From the NCBI GenBank assembly GCA_039936235.1, contig JBDTIS010000091.1:1-56885 (forward strand): a stretch of 56,885 nucleotides of DNA, written 5' to 3'. The notes beneath the pieces were generated by a model, which saw nothing but the letters and a program-made list of their open reading frames with translations, had not been told where the DNA came from and searched no databases. A program made the position numbers and the translations under genes. This document shows positions 33,508-41,194 of this stretch, piece by piece. Origin of the DNA: CAHJXF01 sp039936235 (GTDB taxonomy: Bacteria; Pseudomonadota; Gammaproteobacteria; Burkholderiales; Burkholderiaceae_D). Within the stretch, counting starts at the first letter, position 1. Every line of letters starts with the position of its first letter.

Positions 33508-34701
33508 TCAGGGCCCCTCGGCGGTCGACGCAGAACACGCCCTGTTGGTACGGCCCTTCCACATCCCGCCGCGACCGAGAACATGCTGTATCGCAGACTC
33601 GACCGTGAACGCAAGGTATGCCGACGCGATCCCCGGCAATGCGAACGCCGACCAGAGTGGCACCCGATACCGCCGGATCGTCGGCACGAACAGCAGCGCC
33701 ATCAATCCCCACGCGCCGAAGCCCATGACCCGCGTCCAGCCGTTTCCGGCGACCGCCGCCACGACCGGCGCGACGAAGACGACCAGCATCGCGATGACCA
33801 CGAATGCCAGGCGCCACAGCGAGAAGCGCAACTGTGCAAATGCCGAACGCACGACCATTCGCCGGATGTCGTCGAACGCAGGGTACGCGCGCAGGCTCTG
33901 CACCTGTTCGCCCAGAGACAGCCGGATCGGCCCGTGCGGCTTCAGGACTTTGGCCAACGCGCAGTCGTCGATCAACGCACCGCGGATGGCCGCGATGCCG
34001 CCCGCTTCCCGCAACGCGGTGCGCTTCACCAGCACGCAGCCACCGGCTGCGGCCGCGGTGCGGCGCCGCCGCTCGGCGACCCACGCGAACGGATAGAGCA
34101 TCTGGAAGAAGAACACGAAGGCAGGTATCAGCATGCGTTCAGCGACGCTCTCGCAACGCAGCCTGACCATCAGCGACGCCAGGATCAATCGATCGTCGAT
34201 CGCCGAGGATACCAAAGCAGCCACGGCGTCGGGGCCGTAACGGATGTCCGCATCGGTCAGCAGCAGGAACTCTGGCGGGACGGGCAGCGCCTCCGCATGC
34301 GCGACGCCGTGCGCAACGGCCGACAGCTTGCCGGTCCAGTCCGGCAGCAGCGTCGGTGCGCGAAGTACGGTCAGACGTTCGCGGCCGCCGACGCGGGTCG
34401 CCGCGGCGATCGCGACCGCGGTCGTGCCGTCGTCGCTGTGGTCGTCGACGACGATCGCGGTCAGCGACCCTTCGTAGCGCTGCTGCAGCAGCGAGGCGAC
34501 GGTGACACCGACGAGTTCTGCCTCGTCGCGCGCCGGAATCACGACGACGACATCGGGCCACCGTCCGAGCGCGGCACGACGGGCCGGCAGGGCCGCGTGC
34601 ATCGCCGCGTCGTCCTCGCGGCCGCGCCAGAAGCCACCGCGCGCGACGGCGAGCCACACCGAGATGACGAGTGGGAGTGCCGCGATCGTCGTCGCGATCA
34701 T
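33508..34701 (-). CDS. hpnB: Hopene-associated glycosyltransferase HpnB
   Basis: 397 residues, GT2 family with a GT-A fold. One N-terminal helix precedes VVVVIPARDEAELVGVTV, then AIVVDDHSDDGT, the LLLTDADIRY metal motif, CESVAERMLIPAFVFFFQML and RGALIDDCALAKVLK, with C-terminal membrane helices. These match HpnB. Its exact sugar product is not firmly known. It starts in an ATGA overlap with hpnA. In many loci hpnC, hpnD and hpnE follow hpnB; here shc follows after 37 bases. Confidence 0.92.
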   Translation of the reverse strand: MIATTIAALPLVISVWLAVARGGFWRGREDDAAMHAALPARRAALGRWPDVVVVIPARDEAELVGVTVASLLQQRYEGSLTAIVVDDHSDDGTTAVAIAAATRVGGRERLTVLRAPTLLPDWTGKLSAVAHGVAHAEALPVPPEFLLLTDADIRYGPDAVAALVSSAIDDRLILASLMVRLRCESVAERMLIPAFVFFFQMLYPFAWVAERRRRTAAAAGGCVLVKRTALREAGGIAAIRGALIDDCALAKVLKPHGPIRLSLGEQVQSLRAYPAFDDIRRMVVRSAFAQLRFSLWRLAFVVIAMLVVFVAPVVAAVAGNGWTRVMGFGAWGLMALLFVPTIRRYRVPLWSAFALPGIASAYLAFTVESAIQHVLGRGGMWKGRTNRACSASTAEGP

Positions 34702-35699
34702 CGCAACGTCCCCGCCGCGCGAAACCACGCGATCGCGTCGCGCAGGCCTTCCTCGTACGGCCGCGCGACATAGCCGAGTTCGCGCTCGGCCTTCTGCGAC
34801 GTGAAGAACATGTGGTGCTTCGCGAGATGCAGTCCGTCGACCGTGATGAACGGCTCGCGCCTGCTGTGCCGCGCCCAGGCTTCGGCGGCGTAGGCGAGCG
34901 GATACAGCAGGCGCCGCGGCAGCTTCAGCGTCGGCGCCTTCCGGTTCATCAGCCGCGCGATCACCGCCAGCATCTCGCCGAGCTCGACGTCGGCACCGCC
35001 GAGGATGTAGCGCTCGCCGATGCGGCCGCGTTCGAGCGCAGCGATGTGCCCGGCGGCCACGTCGTCTACGTGGACGAGGTTCAGCCCGGTATCCAGGAAA
35101 GCCGGCATGCGACCCGATGCCGCCTCCACGATGATGCGGCCGGTCGGCGTGGGACGCGCGTCGCGTGGTCCGATCGGCGTCGACGGGTTGACGATCACCG
35201 CCTGCAGGCCATCGTGTTCCACCATGTCGAGTACCACGCGCTCGGCGGCGACCTTGCTGCGCTTGTAGGCACCGATCGCATCGTCCTCGGCCAGCGCCAC
35301 CGACTCGTCGGCCGACGCGAGGCCCGGTTGCAGAGCGAGCGTCGCGACACTGCTGGTGTAGACGACCCGCTCGACACCGGCCCGCAGCGCGGCGGTCATC
35401 ACGGTGCGCGTGCCGAGGACATTCGTGCGGATGATCTCGGAAGGCTCGGGCGCCCACAACCGGTAGTCGGCGGCCACGTGGATCACGAAGCGCACACCGG
35501 AGACGGCGCGTTCGACCGCCGTGCTGTCGCGGATGTCGGCCTGGGCCGATGCGATATCGAGACCGGCCAGGTTGCCCAGCGATGCGACGCTGCGCAGCAT
35601 CGCTCGCACGCTGTAGCCGGCCGCGAGCGCCTGCCTGGCAACGGCCGATCCGACGAAACCCGCGGCCCCGGTGACTAGGACCAAGCCGCGATCGCTCAT
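34698..35699 (-). CDS. hpnA: Hopanoid-associated sugar epimerase HpnA
   Basis: 333 residues, extended short-chain dehydrogenase fold. NAD(P)-binding GAAGFVG at 11-17, DIRD, catalytic Tyr145/Lys149 (AYKRSK) and VHVDDVAAGHIAAL are visible. It is the conserved first gene of hopanoid operons, presumed to supply or modify a sugar for hopanoid glycosides; its substrate is not settled. It leads the operon hpnA-hpnB-shc-hpnG with overlapping or near-overlapping joints, so the promoter should lie in 35700-36077. Confidence 0.92.
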   Translation of the reverse strand: MSDRGLVLVTGAAGFVGSAVARQALAAGYSVRAMLRSVASLGNLAGLDIASAQADIRDSTAVERAVSGVRFVIHVAADYRLWAPEPSEIIRTNVLGTRTVMTAALRAGVERVVYTSSVATLALQPGLASADESVALAEDDAIGAYKRSKVAAERVVLDMVEHDGLQAVIVNPSTPIGPRDARPTPTGRIIVEAASGRMPAFLDTGLNLVHVDDVAAGHIAALERGRIGERYILGGADVELGEMLAVIARLMNRKAPTLKLPRRLLYPLAYAAEAWARHSRREPFITVDGLHLAKHHMFFTSQKAERELGYVARPYEEGLRDAIAWFRAAGTLR

Positions 35700-36077
35700 G
35701 GAAGCATTGCCGCGTGCTGCAAGGCTGGGTACATCGATGGTTCGGTGGGGATGTTCGAAGACAAGGTGGATTCCGTGCGAGGACCTCGCCTCGCAGGCGT
35801 TGCCTCAAACAGCCGATCTTATCGGGCTTCTCGATTTCGCGGCCGAACCCACGACCGCGGCGGCTGCGGTTCGAGCGGGCATGGCGCGATCCGCACAGGC
35901 AGTGCTGACGGGCGAGACGACGAACGGTGTTGCTATTCGTACCAACCACGACCTACACCTATTGGCAGGGGACCAGGACCTTCGTTAAAGTTCCTCTCGC
36001 GCTCGCGCCTGCACGCAGGCCGCGGCAATCGTCGTTCGGACCGGCATGAACGACGACCACATCATGAGGAGACACCC
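35700..36077. other. Divergent promoter region between hpnA and the DUF6351 gene
   Basis: About 380 bases without a gene. It contains an 8-bp inverted repeat, CGTCGTTC at 36030-36037 and GAACGACG at 36048-36055, placed 10 bases before the Shine-Dalgarno GAGGAG (36066-36071) of the plus-strand gene, so a leader hairpin or an operator is possible. No promoter boxes could be assigned with confidence. Confidence 0.45.
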
Positions 36078-38507
36078 ATGCTTGATCAGGACGGCGCCCG
36101 CCAGGGGCTCGAGGACGCGTGCGGCTCGAACGAATGCGGAGCGCCGCGACGCTCCCGCGCCGGCTCGCGACTGAGGGCGCTTGCGGCCGGTCTGGTCGCC
36201 GCGGTGGTACTGGCCGCCTGTGGCGGTCACGACGACGGCGGCCCACAGCCGGTCGCGCCGCCGACGATCTCGGTCCTGTCGAATCGCGCCGACCTGGTCA
36301 GCGGCGGCGACGTCCTGCTCGAAGTCGCACTGCCTGCCGGTGTGGCCGTCAGTGCGCTGACAGTCAACGCAGGCGGTCGCGACGTCACGAGCCAGTTCGC
36401 GGCGCGGCCCTCGTCCAATGGCCGCATCATCGGCCTCGTCACCGGTCTGGCGACCGGCAACAACGTCGTCACCGCGAGTGCGATGGGTTCATCGTCGACG
36501 CTGACGATCAACAACCATCCGATCGGCGGTCCGGTCTATTCCGGCGCCCAGATCCAGCCGTGGGTCTGCGCCACACCGAACCCGACGGCTGTCAGCGGCA
36601 ACACGCCGGCGAGCAACGCGAGCGGCCTGACCACCAGCGCGACCGACGCGCAATGCAATATCGCGACCGAGTTCAAGCTGTTCTATCGGACGACGACGGC
36701 CGGGTGCAGCGCCGCCCTCCCCGATCCGAGCCCGCCGGCCGCAGCGCCGACGAATCCGTGCTTCAAGCCGTATACCGCCGGCAGCGCAGCCCCGGCAGAC
36801 CTGGCGACGACGACGACCGACGCCGGCCTGACCGTGCCGTACATCGTCCGCGTCGAGCGCGGCACCGTGAATCGCGGCATCTTCGACGTCGCGGTGCTGT
36901 ACGACCCGACGAGCGCATGGACGCCGACCGCGCCGCAGCCGCAGTGGAACCGAAAGGTCGTCTACACCTTCGGCGCCAGCACCGGCCAGCCGCGTCGCCA
37001 GTACCGCACCGAGCAGAGCTGGAACGACGACGCCGCCCTGTCGCGCGGGTTCATGGTCGTCGACAACAGCCTGACCGACTCGCTGTACAACTCGAATCGC
37101 GTCCTGATGACCGAGACGCTGATGATGATGAAGGAACACATCGTCGACGCGTACGGAGAGCTCAAGTACGTGGCCGGCAACGGCTGCTCCGGCGGTTCGA
37201 TCCAGCAGAACACCGCGTCGAACATCTATCCGGGACTGCTCGACGGCATCCAGGTCTCTTGCGACTTCCCCGACTCGATCACGACCGGCACCGAGGTCGG
37301 CGACTGCGTGCTGCTGGTCAACTTCTACACGTCGCCGCAGTGGACGGCGCTGATGACCGGCCTGACGCAGGCCCAGATCAATGCGAAGAAGACGGCGATC
37401 AACGGTCACCTCGACCAGCTCGGCTGCCATGCGTGGAACAACGCGTTCGGCAATGCGAACAAGCCGGGCAACTACGTTCCGCGCGTCGTATTGAACGCGA
37501 ACGGTGACATGGCGCCGTTCGGCGCGGCGCGCAACAACTGCGAACTGCCGGCGGCACTCGTGTACGACGCTGCAACCAACCCGACCGGCATCCGTTGCAC
37601 CGACCCGGATGCGGCCGTAGCGGTGTGGGGAACCGCACCGGGCACGACGCGCGCCAACCTGACGACCGACAACGTCGGCGTGCAGTACGGTCTCAAGGCG
37701 GTCAAGGCGGGCGCCATCACGGCCGAGGAGTTCGTCACGCTCAACGAGCGGATCGGCGGCACCGATGCCGACAACAACCTCGTGACGGCACGTGCGGTCG
37801 CGGATGCGGCAGGTCTCACGGTCGCCTATCGGGCCGGCATCCTGTCGAACGGCCAGAACCTCGGCAAGGTCGCGATCATCGACCAGCGTGGCTACGACGA
37901 GCAGGGCATCCACTACAACTGGAGAAGCTACTCGGAGCGCGACCGGCTGGACGCGGACGCAGGGGGTCACGGCAACCAGGTGATCTGGCGCTACGGCGCG
38001 GCGCTGCTCGCGCCGGCGGCTTCGGGCCTCCCGCTGCAATCGCTGCTGACGATGGACACGTGGCTGCTCGCCCTCAACAGCGCGGCACCGAAGACGTTCA
38101 TCAACGGTTCGCGGACGCAGACGCAGGTGATCGCGGCGAAGCCGGCTACGGCCTTCGACTTCTGCTACCTGACCGCCGACACGACCTACACGACCAAGGT
38201 CACGGACCAGGCGACCTGCGATGCAGACGCACGTCTGGCGGTGCACGCATCGCCGAGACAGGTCGCCGGCGGCGCGCGGACCGAGAACATCCTCAAGTGC
38301 CAGCTGAAGCCGCTGGACGTGTCGGACTACGCGCCCGGCGTTCTGACGGCGGCGCAGCTCACGCGGATGCGGACCGTCTTCCCGACCGGCGTCTGCGACT
38401 GGACGAAGCCGGGCGTCGGGCAGCAGGCACCCATTTCACCGCTCGACTTCACCACCGGCGCCGGTGGACAGCCGTTCCCGGCGATCCCGGCATCACGCGG
38501 TAGCTGA
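36078..38507 (+). CDS. DUF6351-family exported lipoprotein
   Basis: 809 residues. A charged N-terminus is followed by LRALAAGLVAAVVLAAC with a lipobox Cys48. An Ig-like start (ISVLSNRADLVSGGDVLLEV, GLVTGLATGNNVVTA, INNHPIGGPVYSGAQIQPWVC) leads into a large domain with GNGCSGGSIQQ, a G-x-S-G-G element like the nucleophile elbow of tannase/feruloyl-esterase hydrolases, and a His near YSERDRLDADAGGHGNQV. I place it in DUF6351, a family of unknown substrate. The ATG has GAGGAG 7 bases upstream. It ends in its own terminator. Confidence 0.75.
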   Translation: MLDQDGARQGLEDACGSNECGAPRRSRAGSRLRALAAGLVAAVVLAACGGHDDGGPQPVAPPTISVLSNRADLVSGGDVLLEVALPAGVAVSALTVNAGGRDVTSQFAARPSSNGRIIGLVTGLATGNNVVTASAMGSSSTLTINNHPIGGPVYSGAQIQPWVCATPNPTAVSGNTPASNASGLTTSATDAQCNIATEFKLFYRTTTAGCSAALPDPSPPAAAPTNPCFKPYTAGSAAPADLATTTTDAGLTVPYIVRVERGTVNRGIFDVAVLYDPTSAWTPTAPQPQWNRKVVYTFGASTGQPRRQYRTEQSWNDDAALSRGFMVVDNSLTDSLYNSNRVLMTETLMMMKEHIVDAYGELKYVAGNGCSGGSIQQNTASNIYPGLLDGIQVSCDFPDSITTGTEVGDCVLLVNFYTSPQWTALMTGLTQAQINAKKTAINGHLDQLGCHAWNNAFGNANKPGNYVPRVVLNANGDMAPFGAARNNCELPAALVYDAATNPTGIRCTDPDAAVAVWGTAPGTTRANLTTDNVGVQYGLKAVKAGAITAEEFVTLNERIGGTDADNNLVTARAVADAAGLTVAYRAGILSNGQNLGKVAIIDQRGYDEQGIHYNWRSYSERDRLDADAGGHGNQVIWRYGAALLAPAASGLPLQSLLTMDTWLLALNSAAPKTFINGSRTQTQVIAAKPATAFDFCYLTADTTYTTKVTDQATCDADARLAVHASPRQVAGGARTENILKCQLKPLDVSDYAPGVLTAAQLTRMRTVFPTGVCDWTKPGVGQQAPISPLDFTTGAGGQPFPAIPASRGS

Positions 38508-38544
38508 CGCCGCCGCCGTCCTCACCGGACCGCGTCAGGCGAAC

Positions 38545-38572
38545 AGGGGTGGACTGCGGTCCACCCCTTTTT
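38545..38572 (+). terminator. Rho-independent terminator after the DUF6351 gene
   Basis: Perfect 10-bp stem AGGGGTGGAC / GTCCACCCCT with a TGCG loop, followed directly by a T5 run. It lies 38 bases after the stop codon. One of the clearest terminators in the window. Confidence 0.93.
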
Positions 38573-38660
38573 GTATTCGAGCTTCTATATCCTCGGACAT
38601 CGATATCCGTGGACGATGGGCCCGATTGCCGGGCGCCGGCACGACGCGTCGACCGACCTC

Positions 38661-39782
38661 ATGAACGCAGAAAGCAGACTCTCCGGGAAGCAGCTCGTCA
38701 GCATCCTGTTCACGTGCCTGATCCTCGCGGGCGCATTCGCGGTGCTCAGGCCGTTCTTGCTGGCGATCATCTGGGCCGCGATCATCGCCATCGCGTCGTG
38801 GCCGCTGTACCTGTGGATCGAAACCCGTTGCGGCGGCCGTCGCGCCATCGCGTCGGTCCTCACGACCGCGCTGGTCTGCATGCTGCTGGTCGGACCGATG
38901 GTGTTGCTGATCGTGTTCGTGACGCAGGACATCGTTTCGGTCGCGACCTATCTCGTGAAGGTCGACGCGACCGGCGCACCGGCTCCAGAATGGCTGGGAC
39001 ACGTCCCCTGGTTCGGCCGCGACCTGCTCGAACGCTGGAACCTCTATCTGGCCCAGCCTAACCAGCTGTCAACGATCCTGCGCAACACCGTGTCGACGAA
39101 GGTCGACATCCTCCGCTCGGCCGCGCAGTTCTTCCTGATCGGGCTGACCGGCCGCATCGCGACGCTGTTCTTCGCATTGTGGGTGCTGTACTTCTTCTAT
39201 CGCGACGGACCGACGCTGATCGAGCGGATCGGCACGATCGGCAACCGCTGGCTCGGCAGGCGCTGGAGCGAATACGTCATCCACGTGCCGAACGCGCTAC
39301 GCGCCGCGGTCAACGGCCTGGTCATCGTGGGGTTTGCCGAGGCGATCATCCTCAGCAGCCTGCTGTCGCTGACCGGCGTGCCGTCGGCGGTACTGCTGGG
39401 CACCGCGCTCGCGATCCTCGCATTCGTCCCCGGCGCGGCGCCGCTGTTGCTGGCTGTCATCAGCGTCGGGCTCGGCGTGAGCGGCGCGACCATCCCGGCG
39501 GTGATCGTGTTCGTCGGCGGCATGCTGATCGTGATGCTGGTCGACTACACCGTGCGGCCGATCCTGATCAAGGGCGGTACCAGCCTGCCCTTCCTCGCGA
39601 TCCTGTTCGGCATCTTCGGCGGCGTGATCGCGATGGGGGTGGTCGGCCTCGTGATCGGGCCGGTTATCCTGGTGCTGCTGATGGTGTTCTTCCGCGAGGC
39701 GACGTCCGACGAGGCGGAGTCGATGCCGGTGATCCCGCCGGCCGTCCTCGCCCGCGGCGCGAACCCGCGCGGAACGCGCTAG
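38661..39782 (+). CDS. AI-2E (PerM/TqsA) family membrane permease
   Basis: 373 residues with about eight helices in the AI-2E transporter pattern: two N-terminal helices (FAVLRPFLLAIIWAAIIAI), a soluble middle part, and the C-terminal set GVPSAVLLGTALAILAFVPG, VDYTVRPILIKGGTSLPFL and GLVIGPVILVLLMVFF. The last stretches are the best-conserved family motifs. The family exports diverse small molecules or ions; the substrate is unknown. The ATG at 38661 is preferred to one at 38571, which lies in the terminator. Its end overlaps the convergent gene by 4 bases. Confidence 0.9.
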   Translation: MNAESRLSGKQLVSILFTCLILAGAFAVLRPFLLAIIWAAIIAIASWPLYLWIETRCGGRRAIASVLTTALVCMLLVGPMVLLIVFVTQDIVSVATYLVKVDATGAPAPEWLGHVPWFGRDLLERWNLYLAQPNQLSTILRNTVSTKVDILRSAAQFFLIGLTGRIATLFFALWVLYFFYRDGPTLIERIGTIGNRWLGRRWSEYVIHVPNALRAAVNGLVIVGFAEAIILSSLLSLTGVPSAVLLGTALAILAFVPGAAPLLLAVISVGLGVSGATIPAVIVFVGGMLIVMLVDYTVRPILIKGGTSLPFLAILFGIFGGVIAMGVVGLVIGPVILVLLMVFFREATSDEAESMPVIPPAVLARGANPRGTR

Positions 39783-40189
39783 ACGACCGCGGTCACGCTC
39801 TTCTGCACGGCCTTCAGCGCGGTGAGGATCGGCGCCGGCTTCAGCGCCGCGACTGCGATACCAAGCCCGAGTAGCGACGCGAAGACGGCCAGCGCCTTCC
39901 CGATGTCATCGATCCTGGCGAGCCGGTCGTTCGCCTGGGCGATCGCCGTCTCGAGATCTTCCTGCGCGCCCTTTGCGCCGCAGACGACCTGATCGACCGC
40001 AGCCAGAAGGATCGCATTCACCTGAGCACGCAGGTTCAGTTCGTCGACCACGTTGGCCTGGAACGCGATCGCGTCCATCGACCTGTCGGCGAGCGCCGTC
40101 ATGCGCCGGTCGTTCATCCGGCCGGCCGAGGCGGCCAGCAGGTTCGCGGTCCGCACCATCTTGTCTGCATCGTCGAGCATCGCGTTCAT
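39779..40189 (-). CDS. Unknown helical protein with C-terminal membrane segment (136 aa)
   Basis: Long amphipathic helices (MVRTANLLAASAGRMNDRR, AIAFQANVVDELNLRAQVNAILLAAVDQVV, AQEDLETAIAQANDRLARIDD) are followed by one hydrophobic segment (ALAVFASLLGLGIAVAAL). It looks like a tail-anchored or hairpin coiled-coil protein. It follows the unknown lipoprotein gene by 13 bases on the same strand, so they are probably co-transcribed and may form one envelope complex. No family recognised. Confidence 0.65.
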   Translation of the reverse strand: MNAMLDDADKMVRTANLLAASAGRMNDRRMTALADRSMDAIAFQANVVDELNLRAQVNAILLAAVDQVVCGAKGAQEDLETAIAQANDRLARIDDIGKALAVFASLLGLGIAVAALKPAPILTALKAVQKSVTAVV

Positions 40190-40202
40190 CGGTCGGGTTT
40201 CC

Positions 40203-41114
40203 TCAAAGGGCCTTCAGGTTCGAACGGATGGCCTTCAGATCGGCCGCGGCCTTCTTGAGCAGCGCCACCACGTCCCTGTTGTCCAGGCGATCGATGTTCT
40301 TCAGCATTTCGGCGTGACCTGTCCGCACGATCCGCACGCCGCGCGCCGCCTGCTGCGCCGCGGCGATCGCGTCCGCCTCCTCGTGCGCGGTCTGCGCGTA
40401 CGAACGGCGCGACAACGCGAGGATCGCGTCGCGACGATTCGCGAGCGCGATGCCTTCGTTGCTGCGCGGATCTCCGTCGGCCTTCAGCGGCACCTGCCAG
40501 AACGCCTGGCGTGACTGCTCGATCGCCAGCACCGCCCCCTGCTCGTTCTTCAGGATGCCTATATAGGCTGCGGTAGCCGTCTCCATCCCGTGCAGCAGCG
40601 TATCCATCGGCTCGCCGTACTGCAGAACCAAAGCCTTGACGTCGCGGGCCTGTTCGGCCGCGGTCGCCCAGTTCGTGACGGTCTGTGCGAGGGTCGTGTA
40701 GGCGCTGACCTGCGCAGCGGTGATGCCCAGGTCCGGGATCAGCGCGATCTGGCCCGACACCTTGCCGATGTCGCCGGACAGATCGAAGCTGTCGTCGCCG
40801 GCGAGCTTCGCCAGCGCCGCCATGTAGCCGGTGGCGACCGACTGCAGCTTGAGCAGCGCCTCCTTGCGCTGGGGCGCCTTGAGCCTGTCCGCCTCGGCAG
40901 CGGCCCTGAACGCGTCGAACGCGGGACCAGCCGGGAATTCGAGCAGCACGTAGTCCGGGCTCGCGAGCGCACGATCGGTGACGCCCCTGTACGCGGTGAT
41001 GCGCGCCGAACTCGCGGTGAAGTCGCGTACGCCTTCGAGATTCGCGCAGCCGGTCAGACCTGCGACCAGCGCGACCGCTACCCGCAGACGAGCGATCCGA
41101 TACCCGTGGCGCAT
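40203..41114 (-). CDS. Unknown helical lipoprotein (303 aa)
   Basis: Signal ARLRVAVALVAGLTGC with lipobox Cys23, so it is probably lipid-anchored in the periplasm. The rest is almost entirely helical (LKLQSVATGYMAALAKLAG, ISAYTTLAQTVTNWATAAEQ-like segments, HEEADAIAAAQQAARGVRIV, LKNIDRLDNRDVVALLKKAAADLKAI). No catalytic motif seen and no family recognised. The partner gene at 39779 is also coiled-coil-like. Intact, with codon use like its neighbours. Confidence 0.72.
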   Translation of the reverse strand: MRHGYRIARLRVAVALVAGLTGCANLEGVRDFTASSARITAYRGVTDRALASPDYVLLEFPAGPAFDAFRAAAEADRLKAPQRKEALLKLQSVATGYMAALAKLAGDDSFDLSGDIGKVSGQIALIPDLGITAAQVSAYTTLAQTVTNWATAAEQARDVKALVLQYGEPMDTLLHGMETATAAYIGILKNEQGAVLAIEQSRQAFWQVPLKADGDPRSNEGIALANRRDAILALSRRSYAQTAHEEADAIAAAQQAARGVRIVRTGHAEMLKNIDRLDNRDVVALLKKAAADLKAIRSNLKAL

Positions 41115-41194
41115 GGCGATGTCCTGTCGGCGTGAAGAGAAGTTGCCCTTGTAACGTAGCTGCCAGTCCGTGACACCGCTCGTTTACCAGTAAC

